A DNA stretch of 64,000 nt from Closterium sp. Naga37s-1 (Eukaryota; Streptophyta; Zygnematophyceae; Desmidiales; Closteriaceae), in NCBI GenBank assembly GCA_947471745.1, contig CANJKZ010000172.1, forward strand, positions 2,500,501-2,564,500. Direction: 5' to 3'. The stretch's first letter is position 1; every line of letters begins with the position of its first letter. The translations under genes and the position numbers were made by a program. The notes beneath the pieces are model-generated. The model ran no database searches, was not told the origin of the DNA, and worked only from the letters and a program-made list of their open reading frames with translations. Positions 21,311 to 32,873 of this stretch are shown piece after piece.

Positions 21311-21949
21311 TACCAGAATCCCAACCACTAGACCACTGGGACAAAAGGGCTTGTTTGTGTAGCGGGTAAGTGCGCCCATAACCCTCCAGGCCAACGCGCC
21401 TGTAACCCTTCCCTAGGATCAATCGGGGATCACCAGTGGACCTCTGACACCCCCCCGCACTGGGATGCCCGAAGTGCACACATCGGGTTTCGAACCCGAG
21501 ACTTTCGCTCTGATACCATGTCAGAATCCCAGCCACTAACCACTGGGATAAAAGGGCTTGTTTCAGTAGCGGGTGAGTGCGCCCATAACCCCCCGGGCCG
21601 ACGTGCCTGTAACCCTTCCCTAGGATCAAACGGGGAAGGAGTGCATAGCTCACTTCAACCACCACCGCCAGCCCATCATGTGCATCGAGTGGAGCGCGTA
21701 TGAGAGCTCCACGCTCGCTACCTCTTGCGCTGACAACCAGATCACGTAAGTGGTGTGGGAGTGGTGGTGGGAGAGGTGGTGGTGGGAGTGGTGGTGGGAG
21801 TAGTGGTGGTTGTCAGAGGTCCACTGGTGATCCCCGATTGATCCTAGGGAAGGGTTACAGGCACGTTGGCCTTGGGGGTTATGGGCGCACTTACCCGCTA
21901 CACAAACAAGCCCTTTTATCCCAATGGTCTAGTGGTTGGGATTCTGACA
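21311..21949. mobile_element. Inverted TRIM complex
   Basis: A minus-oriented TRIM occupies 21311-21636: LTR 21311-21449, 69-bp interior 21450-21518 with minus-strand primer site TGGTATCAGAGC, then a second LTR from 21519 truncated near 21636. A 174-bp spacer with GGTGGGAGTGGT repeats follows, then a complete LTR in plus orientation (21811-21949). The outer ends are thus inverted relative to each other, and CTTAC occurs on both outer flanks (21306-21310 and 21950-21954), as though the whole 639 bp had inserted as a unit. Confidence 0.75.
21811..21949 (+). repeat. TRIM LTR, plus orientation (139 bp)
   Basis: It runs from TGTCAGAGGTCC to GGGATTCTGACA and is complete, with no primer site following. 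It shares the 3'-terminal hairpin ATCCCAA/TTGGGAT with the other TRIM LTRs. Confidence 0.85.
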
Positions 21950-22062
21950 CTTACCAGCGTCGGCGCCAAATTTGTCGCCCCCGGCGGTTTTTCGAAGTAG
22001 GAATTTCTTGAGCGCGCTGCTTAGCTGAAACTCCGCGAGTGAAAACGACTCTGATTACCAAG

Positions 22063-22304
22063 TGTCACGGGATCGAATTTCCACTCGAGAATGTTGCACT
22101 AAAGGTGAATACAAGGTGTATTTATACTCAGAAATACATAGAAACAACAGATAATCCGAATCTTCGGGGACGCGCTTTTCTGGAATGAATTATCACTAGT
22201 GCGCATAAGCACGCAAGCCCATTGGCAATTCGGATTATGGCGAGATTACGCCCTGTATTCACCTTTAGTGCAACATTCTCAAATGGAAATTCGATCCCGT
22301 AACA
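22063..22304 (-). repeat. LTR-H (242 bp) with terminal inverted repeats
   Basis: A minus-strand LTR: on the minus strand it ends in ACA and is followed by a primer site CTTGGTAATCAGAG (22062-22049). Its first and last 50 bp or so are inverted repeats of each other (TCGAATTTCCACTCGAGAATG against CATTCTCAAATGGAAATTCGA). A TATA-like GTATAAATACA reads on the minus strand. No coding part of this element was identified. Confidence 0.65.
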
Positions 22305-22308
22305 CAAT

Positions 22309-22540
22309 ATTTTATTACAGTTATGGCACCGTTCTAGGTTGCACCGAATTTTAGGCTTTTCTATTGCCACCGAATTTCCGTCTACCGAATTTGGGAAGGA
22401 CCCGTTCGGGATGCTTCGTGACCCGCGGAACCCTCTAATAACACTCGGGTTATTGCCTTTGTGTCGATCCTATATATAGCCTCGTGTTGTACCCAGGTGC
22501 TCATATTATAATTTCTGATCCAGATCCTTCGATCCTCACA
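22309..22540 (+). repeat. LTR-G copy 2 with adjacent primer site
   Basis: It contains CTATATATAGCC (22469-22480), ends CTCACA at 22540 and is followed by CTTGGTAATCAGAGC (22541-22555), a primer site of the iMet type. The 5' boundary next to LTR-H is not clear. Confidence 0.7.
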
Positions 22541-22555
22541 CTTGGTAATCAGAGC

Positions 22556-23290
22556 TCGTTTACACGCAAAGTTTTCAACCGCTAAAACCTAGCCTTTAAT
22601 TATCGTGGGGGCGATGATAAAAAGCGTCGATTTCGGGTAAGTAAACCAGTTCCACCCAATATTTCTAAGTCCCCCTTGATCCGGTTTTCGAACACTCCTC
22701 AGGTTTATTGGCGAAAAAAGTTGGAATTTCGACCGTCAAATCGAATCACATCTCAATGGCCTAGAGAATTTCGCCCAAAAAGGTTGGAGCATCGGATCGA
22801 CTTTCTTCTCAACGATCGAGATCGGACGTATAGATTCCGCGTTCAACAGTTTTGCAGTCGATCCGAAACGCAGTCAGTCGACAAGCGCATTTTTTTCGTC
22901 GCAAATCGTCCTGTAAATCGCCAAATGGAGGAGATTGGTGATAATTCTGTACAAGAAATTATGAAGTTATGCACCGACTTGGACCAGACGTGAGCAGCAC
23001 TCCAACGAATTGAGGTGTTACGTGCCAACCAGTCGGCAGCCGCCACGGCAGCAGCGAACGCAACAGCGACGACGGCGACACCGACAGTTTTACCTGCGAC
23101 AACGGTAGCAGCTACAGTTAACCTCGAAGCAGCGAAGCCGAGGCAACCAGAGGCGTTCAATCCTATAGTGAAAGGGAGCGACGCCCGTCGATTGTAGCTG
23201 AACTCAAAATTTACGTCGAAGCCGTTGGATGCGCATACGGCTCGTAGCAACACTGTTACACTGTTATGTCGACACTAATCACACGAGTGA
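22556..23290 (+). pseudogene. Gypsy-type gag relic 1
   Basis: Leader and start of a gag (ATG at 22925; MEEIGDN) with a stop where the related copy at 33070 also has one (LDQT then TGA). An Ala/Thr-rich stretch follows, then a PEAFNPIVKGSDAR motif like the gag core of relic 2 (FDPIVKGSNARRF). It breaks off near 23280. Protein family inferred from relic 2 and its zinc knuckle. Confidence 0.55.
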
Positions 23291-23329
23291 TACAAAACAT
23301 GCGTACATGTACGAAATATGTATATTCAG

Positions 23330-23450
23330 TCTCGAGCATGTTGGAACAATTTCTTGGCAGTCGAGCAAGCAAGAGTTCATAACTCTTTCGTCCACGGAAG
23401 CTGAAATTGTTGCCGCCTGCACAACAACGAAAGGACATTATGCGAATTAA
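23330..23450 (+). pseudogene. Copia RNase H fragment
   Basis: About 40 residues read VGTISWQSSKQEFITLSSTEAEIVAAC, the conserved RNase H block of copia elements (SSTEAE). It sits within gypsy-type sequence, with no LTR attached. Confidence 0.7.
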
Positions 23451-23559
23451 TAAATTTGTTAGTTGTACGCTAGGCAGAGTTACTGTTTATAGTGTACATA
23501 TTTGGCACTTATGAACCCTCTATGCCCTCATGTTAGTGTTCCATCATCCTGACATGGCA

Positions 23560-25250
23560 TAATAAGTACGTTAGGTTGCCGCTTCCGCTTCTTCTATCAT
23601 AGCCCGCCTCTCTTGTTCACTAGTGCGCACCCCTAGTGCGCTACTAGGCGCACCCCTAGTGTGCCCCTAGTGCGCCCCTAGTGCGCCCTAGCAGCACCCT
23701 ATCGACCGGCCCCTAGCGTGCCCCTTCCCTGCCCCTTGAGTGACCCGACGCGCCCTGCCTTAGCCGCCGCGCCCTGCCCTAATCGCCCATAGCGCCCTGC
23801 CTTGAGACGCTGGCCACTGTTCCCTAGCCACCCGTGGCGCCCCTGACTAGGCTGTCATCGCACCCATGCCTAGGCCTCTGTCGTGCCCCTACCAAGGCCA
23901 CCGTCGCACCCCTGTCCAGCTTGCCTTTGCGCCCTGCCTAGGTCACCATTGCGCCCCTGCCTAGGTCGCCCGCTGTGCACTACTATAGCCAGGCGCAAGG
24001 CCATGCCAGCGCCAGTGCAAGCAACGCCAGCGCGCCCTAACGCCAGCGCACGCACCACCAGCGCCATGCGCCATGTGCCAACGCACGCAGCACCAGCGCC
24101 CGCGCTCGCCCGTGGGCGCCGTCTGCGCTACTCGCATCGCGCGCCGTCTATGCCGCCCGCGCGTCCGCGCAGCCCGCGCCACTAGTGCCACCTGCACCAC
24201 CCTGGCCATCTGCACTTCCTGCCCCGCCTGCACCACCCGAGGTGCCCGTGCCTACTAAAGTCTGCAGTGTTGCCACTTGACCTTGCCGTGCCTTTCCCTG
24301 CAATTCAAGTTTCCTGTAGCCTTGCTCTTCCTTCTCCTGTGGCGGCTTCTTCTCAGTTCCTGATGCTAGGGTGACTGAGTCGGTGCTGCGTGTCGATGTG
24401 TTGGATCGTGCTGTCGACTTTCAATCGTGGCTGCTCGAGGTCCTGCTCTTCCTGAAGAGCCAGATTCGGCAGGACGTCTCCCTGTACGAGCACGCCTCAC
24501 ATCAGATCCTAGCCATGCCGTATGCTTCTCCTCCTACTGCTGGCGCCAGTCCTGACCAGCAGAATGAGTCCAGCACGACTTGATTGGAGTACAAACACTA
24601 GAAGGCACGAGGCACTACTTCAGGCCTAGCCATCTGTCACCGCCTCCCGCAGGCCGAGCGAGAGCGCTTCACCTAGGTGAAGATGGCTAAGGAATATTTG
24701 GATGTTGTTATTGCTCACTAGTCCATTGCTTCGTCTGCTACTTTAGGCCGCCACCTTCTACCCCCCCTCTTTCTTGATCTCCCTTCGTTCCACATTGCCA
24801 CGCACGCACCTGAACTTGCTTGACGCTCGCTTCCGCGTGGCTTGCACTACCGGGCTCTTTAAAAAGGACCGTCTCCCCATGTATCTCACACTGTACTTCC
24901 TCGCGACCCACCTCCCTGACCGCAACGCCTTCCTCACTCTGCACCCCATGACCATCAATATCGATCGCCTGAGATGCGTATCACTGAGATCGATTCTTGT
25001 CTCTGCGCTATCGCCGCCTCCTCAAGTACTACGTTTTTCCCCATCTTTGAGGGGTGCGCCTCGGCTTTGCAGCTGGAGGCGGTGCTGGTCCAGGGGGGGT
25101 TAGCCATAGCAGCATCACAGTTAGCTTCAACAGCAGTACTCGCATCAGTTTCAGTGGTGCTTTGGCCGCCTCTCCAACCTCCATACGGTGCCCATCTTAG
25201 ATTGGGTTGCGCTGCTCTGCTGGGACCCCTACTTTGGATGTGTCTGTCAA
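23560..25250 (+). pseudogene. Strongly decayed copia leader and gag
   Basis: CTGACA followed by TGGCATAATAAG (about 23550) resembles an LTR end and primer site. 23620-23720 repeats CTAGTGCGCCCC, a leader-like repeat. From 24370, residues such as DFQSWLLEVLLFLKSQIRQDVSLYEH and PQAERERF align with the Cop-D gag core (WLDDLHLFLQLTAKEDISLYDH, VDEREHF), but several stops interrupt. It ends with FFPIFEGCASALQLEA, like FFEGCSP in Cop-B. Confidence 0.6.
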
Positions 25251-25785
25251 GCATGTTGCCTTGTATTCTGTGCTTACCATGTATGCTGATGACTATAGTT
25301 ATGTTGGATCTCTTTATTCTTGTGTGCCTAAACTAGGATATCTAGGAATCTCTACTACAAGATCATCTTCTGTTGCTTGCACATGCGCGACCACCGCTAA
25401 GGCGTCACTTTTCTTCAAACATGACCCTGTCGCATCTTAGGTCTTTGTATGCGACCACACCGCTTTGTGCGGCTTTCCGCACGGAACATAAACATTCCAG
25501 GTGTCGAATCTGTCATTGCCTCCCTGCGATGTTTCTTCATGTAGTATTGACCCTGCGAGCGAAGATAAATCGTGAGGTGTTCCTCGCTTGCCATTTGGCG
25601 AATATATGTCCGAAATTTGTTGGCATCAAAACTGTGACGCTCAGCAACACTAAACTGGTGATGCGGTACTGTACAACTTCTACGTAGGCTTGGAAGCGAG
25701 GGTATTGGTGGTTAGGTTCCAACAACTCTACCGCGAAAATTCCAATTGACCCTACGCTGACATCTAAACAACCTTAATTGAGGTC
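25251..25785. other. No gene recognised
   Basis: Short open frames only. TMYADDYSYVG near 25280 is faintly like the integrase VVDDYSRY block, but I cannot support it. Confidence 0.4.
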
Positions 25786-25872
25786 TAAATAACCGCAATG
25801 TTGCCTCGTGTTGTACCCATGTTCTCATATTATAAAATTTGAACCAGTTCCTTCGCTCATCACACCGACCCT
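25786..25872 (+). repeat. LTR-G fragment 3
   Basis: The 3' tail of LTR-G: GCCTCGTGTTGTACCCA, then CTCATATTATAA, ending CATCACA, as in 22480-22540. Confidence 0.65.
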
Positions 25873-26575
25873 GATGGCATCGGCAGAGATTGCCACACAC
25901 CTACCGCATCAACGAACGTCAAAGTCGCAGGAAGAGGTCTAGCCGCGATCGCCGAAACAGAGCGATACGCTCCGCCGGACGAAGGAATGTCGGCGCTAGA
26001 GCTCGAAATCGCATCGCGCCACGTTTTCAGCACTCCATAAGATCCCCTCCCAGGACCTACTTCAGAGCAACTTGAATGAATCTTGTGCGGACAACGGAGT
26101 AGTGCGACCCTATACCAAGGAGGAATTCATGAAGGTATACCCCCACTAACGCGACCCCACGAAGAAACTCTCTGTCACATAGGAAGAGCAGCTCGCACGT
26201 CGCGCAGCGGAGGAGCTTCGCTAGAAGAGCATCGCCGAAGCACGCAGAACATTCGCATGCGGAGCATGGGGAGAAGAAGAAAAACGCCTCCAATGAAGGG
26301 GCGTGGGGCAGCAACGACGGCTGGGGAACCAGCAGCAGAGGTACCTGGGGCAGCACGGAAGGCACCTGGGCTAACGCTGGCGGAGGCTGGGGCACTACTA
26401 CTGGCGGAACCAGTGGAGGATGGGGCACCTCAGGCAAAGGCTGGGGTGCAACATGAGAGTACAAAAGGGGGGAAACGGAAGAATCAGAAGAAATCGAACT
26501 ACCGATTGTTCCTCTCGGCCGCTCCCCACGCATCCTGTCAACATAGATTTTATATGCTGTGTTTTGTCTAGTCTA
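25873..26575. other. Unrecognised, probably decayed element interior
   Basis: It follows an LTR-G tail, so an element interior is likely. Frames are broken; a 162-residue plus-strand frame (26083-26571) and Gly/Trp-rich alternatives have no motif I can name. Confidence 0.35.
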
Positions 26576-26599
26576 GTTGTCGCACGTCACTCCGCAGTC

Positions 26600-27440
26600 G
26601 TCTCACCCGCAGCGTCCGGTCCCTGTCGTGTCTGGGGGTGCGAGAGGTGCAGCTGCAGAGGGGGTACTGGGGCTGCTGGACCTGGTGGTGCTGGCTCTGG
26701 GGGTGTAGGGGGTGAGAGAGTGGAGACCTTTCCTGTGGAGGACACGGCTGTCTTGGCGGCCTCGCCCCGCCTCACCTCCTGGCTTCCAGTCTGTTCCACA
26801 GTTCCCTCCTCGTTCGGCGCTGCGACCGGTTGCTGCGGGGCCTGGGGGTGTTCCTACAGAAGGTACTGGAGACACCGAGAATGTCGTTGCTGGAGGTTCT
26901 ATTTCTGGGGGTGGTGGAGCCGGAGACACGGCGGAGAGGGTGGAGAGGGAGGAGCGGGAACGGTTTGAGAGGGCACGGCAGCAGAAGAAGAAGAAGCAGC
27001 AGCAGCAGGCGCAGTCTCAGTCGCAGCGTCTGGAGAGGGTAGAGGAGGAGCCACGGCCACGCCACAGGAGGCGGAGCAACGGCGACTGCGCGACCTGCCC
27101 GACCCAGCACCTGCACGCTTTGTTCGTGGTACCCTACCGTCCCCTCCTGTCCCCCCTGCCCAATCCCTTTCCTTGTCCCCGTGGGCTCGTTGTGCTCCTC
27201 TCAGTCGTGCTGTGTCTCGTTACCGCGTCGGTCCCGTTACCGTGCAGATGGCCCGTTTCACCTTGTTCTCCACTCTCTTGTTCCACCTCCCCCAGTCCTT
27301 CCACAGCCTCCAGAGTCGTCCCTCACTATGTTTCACGACCCGTTGTTCGACTACCTCCATGCCACCCGTCATGTCGTCTCCCGTGTTCTGTTCGCATAAA
27401 TCACTCACCTGAGTGCCCCCCCGTTGTCTGTCTCGGCTCT
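26600..27440 (+). pseudogene. Copia linker fragment (between integrase and reverse transcriptase)
   Basis: Gly/Ala-rich then Gln/Arg-rich sequence, ending with a block (PPESSLTMFHDPLFDYLHAT, VVSRVL, PPLSVSALV) that parallels the pre-reverse-transcriptase block of Cop-A (LADPEFDSLRAASPTVTRLL). It is cut off by Cop-F at about 27441. A more distant subfamily than Cop-A/B/C/D. Confidence 0.55.
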
Positions 27441-27445
27441 TGTGA

Positions 27446-30400
27446 TTGGGAGCAGAGGAACTGAGTCAAGGGAGTGGAGATGCAGCTGAGAAGAGGAATG
27501 AGCCGCCACCATCCAAGATCGAGGCATTGGATGGCTCCAACTATGAGGAATGGAGCGGGCGGATGCGGAGTGCGTTTAAGCGCTACAAGCTGCTGAAACT
27601 TGCGATGGGAGAAGAGAAGATGCCGGAGGAAGGCGACGCCTGCGATCGGTGGATTGAGAAGAGCGCGGTGCTGTACGACCTAATCCTTCAATCGGTCAAC
27701 AACGACATGTTCCAGCACATCAAAGATTTGGTGGAGCTCGATGATTCGGGACCGAAGGCGTGGAAGCTACTGCGTGACGTAATTCAACCCAACACGCTGC
27801 CGATGGTGATTGCGTTGGAGAAGGATCTAGCTGCCCTCTCCATGCGACCGGGAGATGATGTGAAGCCGGTCCTTGACAAGATCAAGGACACCTATGCAAG
27901 GATGGCAGCGGCGGGCAGCAAGGTGTCGCAGATGCAGCAGTGCACCAAGATCATCTCGGTGCTCGACAACTCGTGAGACAACCTCATCCCTACCCTCAAC
28001 ACTCAGCAGGACCAATGGACACCTGAGTGGCTACGGCAGCACATTCAACAGGAGGACTTCCGCAGGCGCCACACGGGAGGTGGTGCTGCCAACAAGACTG
28101 CTGAAGGGTATGGAGCTGCAGGAGGCAGCAGAGGAAGAGGGGGAGGGAGAGGCCGAGGCCGTGGGAGAGGCTTTGGTAGAGGGATAGGCCGAGGTGACTA
28201 CAATGAGGGGCATGGGAGCTCTGGTGGCAGGGGGAGCACTCGAATGGAGGGTGCCTGCTGGTATTGCAAGAAGGCTGGACATCCGTGGTTTAAATGTTTC
28301 AGCCGTCCTGAGGGATGGGCGCCCCCAGGCATCAAGCCGCCAAGTGGTGAACGTGCACGAGGTGGCGCTGTGCAAGGTTCAGGTGCACAAGGTGATGGTG
28401 CACAAGGTAAAGCCGACCCTGGGATGTTCCTCATGGTTGAGGATGTGCAAGGGAGTGGGGGTGATGTGGGTTCAGTTGGGAAGGTTGTGATGCACCCCTT
28501 CACTCACTGGGTGATAGATTCAAGTTGCACAAGTCACATGACCCCACGGGCAGATTTGCTTGACGAGGTAAAACCCCCTGCGAATATAAAGTTTGTGGCT
28601 GCCGCTTCAGGTGCTTTGCTCCCTGTGATTGGTGTGGGGAATGCCAAGGTAATGGGAGCTAATGGGGGGCTTGTGGGGTTGGGGAATGTGCTGTTGGTTG
28701 AAGGTTTGTCCACTAACCTTCTTTCTGTGCGCCGGCTGCAGAAAAGCAAGGCCAAAGTTACGTTCGGCCCAACCAGCTGCCGTGCAAAGCTTGAGAAGTT
28801 GCTGCTGTGGGATTTGGAGAAGAGCAGCTGCATCAAGGATCTTTGGCAGCTGCCCATCGTTCCTTGGAATGGGAAACCACCAGCAACGGCAGCGGCAGCA
28901 GCAACGGCTAAAGCAACTGCGGGAGGAGAGGAGACTGCACCAACTGATGGGGTCCTGAATGCAGTCAAGAAGGTGCAGCAGCCACAGCAGTCACATGGTG
29001 AGGTGCTTGCTGGTGTGGATGGGATGGCTGCATGGGCAAAGGCTTCATCTGGGAGTGGTGAGGCCGATTGGGAGACGTGGCACGAGAGGCTGTGTCATGT
29101 GAACTTTCCTATGCTGCAGAAGCTAGTGAAGGATGGGAGCTTGAAGGGGCTGGAGGTGAAGGGGGCAGCAAAGGAAATTGGGAGCTGCCGTACATGCCTT
29201 GAGACCAAGTTCACGAAATTTCCCTTCAGCAGCAGCACGGGACCAGCCAAGGCTCCACTTGCACTAGTGCACATGGATGTGGTGGGCCCCACGAGGGCAC
29301 CTTCTCTCTCGGGCAGCCGCTACTTCTTGACCATTGTGGACGATCACACGCGTGCGGTGTGGGTCTACCCTCTCAAGACGAAGGGGGAGGTGGCAGCGGC
29401 TGTTCTTAAGGAGTGGATGCCGAGAGCACAAAGGGAGAGCGGACACAAGGTGAAGGTAATCCGCACTGACAACGGGGGAGAGGTCATTGGTGCTGTTTTT
29501 GAGATGGTGCTGAAGAAGAAGGGGATCCAACATCAGCTCACAGTGCCCTACAACCCTCAGCAGAACGGCGTAGCTGAGCGGTTCAACCGGACCCTGCAGG
29601 AAGGTGCTCGCACTCTCCTTGGGCGTGCGGGGCTGCAGGATGCGTTTTGGGTGACTGCACTGCTGCAGGTCGCTCTTGTGAAGAACCGGGTGTTGGCGAC
29701 TGTGGGGGACAATTAGTGGGTCCCCTACACCAAGTGGTATGGGAGTGCACCAGCAGTCAACATGCTGAGAGCCTACGGCTGCATGGTGGTGTTTCATGTG
29801 CCTAAGGAGAAGAGGGGAAAGCTGGAAGCTTCTGGGAGATGGGGTGTGCACTTAGGGCTTGCGAAGGACCACATGGGCTGGCTGCTATGGGACTTGGCCA
29901 GCCAGCAGCTGACTGTGTCGAGGGATGTGAAGTTCCTCGAGTCCTTGTACTACAAGGAGTGGAAGCAGCAGCAGCAGCAGCAGCAGAAGCTTCGTACGAC
30001 ACCGCTGATTGTCAAGGCCGATGAGGTGCAGTGGCCTTCAAGACAGGTGGAGGTTTCTGTGTCCGAGGAGGAAATTTTTGGGATAACTGAGGATGGGGGA
30101 GAACCTGAGGTGGTGGAGCAACAACAGTAGCAGCAGCAGCAGCCGCAGTAACAGCAGCAGCAGCAGCCGCAGCAGCAGCAGCAACGTGCTCCGTCACGTG
30201 CCTCACGTCCGCCTGAGCGTCCTAGGAGGGATGTGCGCCCACCTGTCAGGCTGAGCTATAATCGTAGTGGCCCACGGAATGTGGAGCATGCTGGAAGTTT
30301 GGTCGAGCAGTGTGATGAGGATGAGATTGCGCACTGCTACTGGGCAGCCGTCCCTGAGCCCAAGACGCTTGCCGAGGCCTTGAGTGGGCCCGATGCTGAG

Positions 30401-31939
30401 AAGTGGAAGCAGAGTGTGAAAGAGGAGTATGACTCTCTGCTGGAGAATGAGACGTGGGAACTGTGTGAGCTGCCTCCTGGGAAGAAGGCCATTTCTTCCA
30501 AGTTGATCTTCAGGCATAAGTACGGACCTGATGGGGCGCTGACCCGCTACAAGTCAAGGCTTGTGGATAAGGGGTTTCAGCAGACAAAGGGGAAGGACTT
30601 TGACGAGATCTTTGCTCCTGTGGGGAAAGGCACAACACTGCGGGTGTCATTGGCAATGGCAGCAAACCGTGGATGGCGGGTGAAGAAGATGGACATTACC
30701 ACCGCCTTCCTCAATGGGATCATTCTGGAGGAGCTGTACATGTTACAGGCTGAGGGGCTGGATGATGGGAGCGGCAGGGTGTGCAGGCTGAAGAAAGCCA
30801 TCTATGGCTTGAAGCAGGCTCCTCGAGCATGGTACCACAAGCTGGAGGAGACACTGCTGGCTGGGGGATTCAAGAAGAGCGAGTGTGATCACAGCTTGTT
30901 CCTGCTGCAAGAGAAGGAGCAGTTCTTCATGCTCCTAGTGTATGTGGACGACATCCTGCTCTTCTCGGAGTCGTCTGCGATGATTGAGCGTGTGGAGGAG
31001 ATGCTGGAGATGCAGTTTAAGTGTTCCAAGATGGGAGATGTAAAGTACTACTTGGGGATGCATGTGGAGAGGGACCTTGACAAGGGAGTGTTGAGGTTGC
31101 ACCAGAGGAAGTATTGTGAGGGGCTGGCTGAGAAGTATGGGCTGCAAGATGGAGGAAGGCCAGCCACCCCACTGCCTTCGGGGTTCACTGTGGAGCCCTG
31201 TGCTGATGAGGAGGTGGTGGGTGAGAGTGAAAGGAAGCTGTTTCATTACATGGTTGGGGCACTCAACTATGCGGCTAACCACACGCGGCCTGACATTGCC
31301 TTTGCAACATCCAGGCTTGCCAGTGTGGTCTCACGCCCCAGTCATGAGCAGTTGGAAGCGGCCAATAGATTGGTCCGCTATGTGAGTGCTACAGCATCTG
31401 TGGGTTTGGAGTACAGTGCAATGAGGCAAAGGCAGCAGCGGGGTGCTGCTGATTTGGGCAAGGGGGAGATGCTCTTGACTTGCTACACCGACGCTAGCTT
31501 CAACAGTGTGAAGGCGGATGGCACCAGCATTGGAGGCTATGTGTGCCTGTTTGGAGGTGGTGCAGTGAGCTGGCGCAGCAAGAAGCAGAACGAGGTGGGG
31601 CTGTCCTCGTGTGAGACAGAGTACATGGCCCTGCATCATGGGGCAAAAAAGGTGGTGTGGCTGAGGCGTTTGTTGGAGGACATCGGTGTTGGTCAGGGGG
31701 TGACGACTGTGATGTTCTGTGACAATGAGTCGGCAGTGAAGTTAGCCAAGAATGGTTGTCTTCATGGGCTGACCAAACACATCAGGCCTAAGTGGCATTG
31801 GGTGAGGAGGCTCCTAGACAAGGAGGTGCGGCTGGAGATTGTGAAGACCCATCAGCAGGCGGCTTACATTCTCACCAAGCGCCTGGCAGAACCTGAGCAT
31901 TGGAAGGGCATGAAGCTTGCTGGGATGAGTGTGCATTGA
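27446..31939 (+). pseudogene. Cop-F gag-pol polyprotein, one frame with four stops
   Basis: A single reading frame of 1498 codons carries the whole copia order without a frameshift: gag core (LDGSNYEEWSGRM), zinc knuckle CWYCKKAGHPWFKC (C-X2-C-X4-H-X4-C), protease, integrase (WHERLCHVN, CRTC, HMDVVGP, RTDNGGE, PQQNGVAER), a Gln-rich linker, reverse transcriptase (YVDD near 30950) and RNase H (DASF, SSCETEY, CDNESA). Stops are TGA 27974, TAG 29714, TAG 30128 and TAA 30149. The protease motif is DSS where DSG is expected, so it may be inactive. The frame opens at a TTG after a stop, and no ATG start was found. Codon use and sequence are clearly unlike the Cop-A family. Confidence 0.88.
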
Positions 31940-32873
31940 GAGTGCATGTTTGAGCTATGGCATGTGGCATGATGGTAGGCAGCCAGCTGGGGAGTTTGTT
32001 TGTGATGCTATCATTTGCACTCACGTCTGTCTGCCTCCCATCATATGTTCGTGCGTTGCATGCGTGGTGTGAGCGTGTGCAAGAACTTGTGTTTGGTGTG
32101 GTTTGGATTCTCTGAGTGTGTGTGAATATTATTTGGCTTGAGAAGATATCTGAAGTGACTCCTCTTCTCAAGAGCTTTCCGACGAACCAAGAATCGTTGC
32201 GATCTGAGCAAGAACGACGAAGTTATAATCGTTCGAAGTTTTGATTGGGATGCGACGACTTTGGGAAGTTGTGAAGTGACTCAATATGGGGTACATACTT
32301 TTGGGGGTTGGGAAATTCGTCCCCATCACTGTAGATGCTGCGAAATGGTTGAGAGAAACCAAATTGGGTTGGCAAGTGTGGCCAACTTGGGTGAGGTGGA
32401 TTGTGGAGGTTGAGAAAGTGACAAATGTCAAAGTTGGGGTGCGTATAGAGAGAAGAATTGTGTGGCATGGGGTTTCCCTGGTTGGGGACTCTCTTGGGAC
32501 CTTCCCTCTCGTCCTCCTCATCCTCTCCTACCTGGTTCTTGCTACTCTAATCCTCTTTCGTGAGACTTGTGTAAAACAATTGTGATTGAGTGAACTTTCT
32601 ATGGCAGCATACCCCCTAGAGCGCCGAAATTCATAACTCAAGAAACACTTCACCTTATTGTACGATTCAAATTGGGAATTGTAGCCACAGACCAGGGCTA
32701 CTACATATCTGAGGTTGGTGAAGTTTTGACAGTGAATGTTTCCGTCGACGGCGTTTCTTGTGAACTCGACTTTTCTGTCCAGAGTTATAGACCAACGATT
32801 TTGAGATATTTCGGCCCCTAAATCTTCTAGACTCCGTCCTTAGTGTCTAACATTTTTTAGCACTCCTCAGATT
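31940..32873. other. 3' region of Cop-F, no gene
   Basis: No open frame is believable. It is TG-rich after the stop, then mixed sequence. ATTGTGATTG at 32578-32587 resembles TTGTGATTGG at 27440-27449 and could mark equivalent LTR ends, but ten bases are too few to decide. Confidence 0.4.

Larger units (their letters stand above)
27441..32873 (+). mobile_element. Cop-F: copia element of a different lineage
   Basis: The polyprotein spans 27446-31939. No 5' LTR was found: the preceding bases belong to another copia linker, so Cop-F looks 5'-truncated. 31940-32873 has no gene and probably holds the 3' untranslated region and LTR, but I could not define LTR ends without a second copy. The 3' limit given is the start of the gag relic. 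Confidence 0.65.

Noticed and set aside
26083..26571. 162-codon plus-strand frame as a host gene
   Set aside because: It directly follows an LTR-G tail, has competing open frames on the minus strand and shows no recognised motif.
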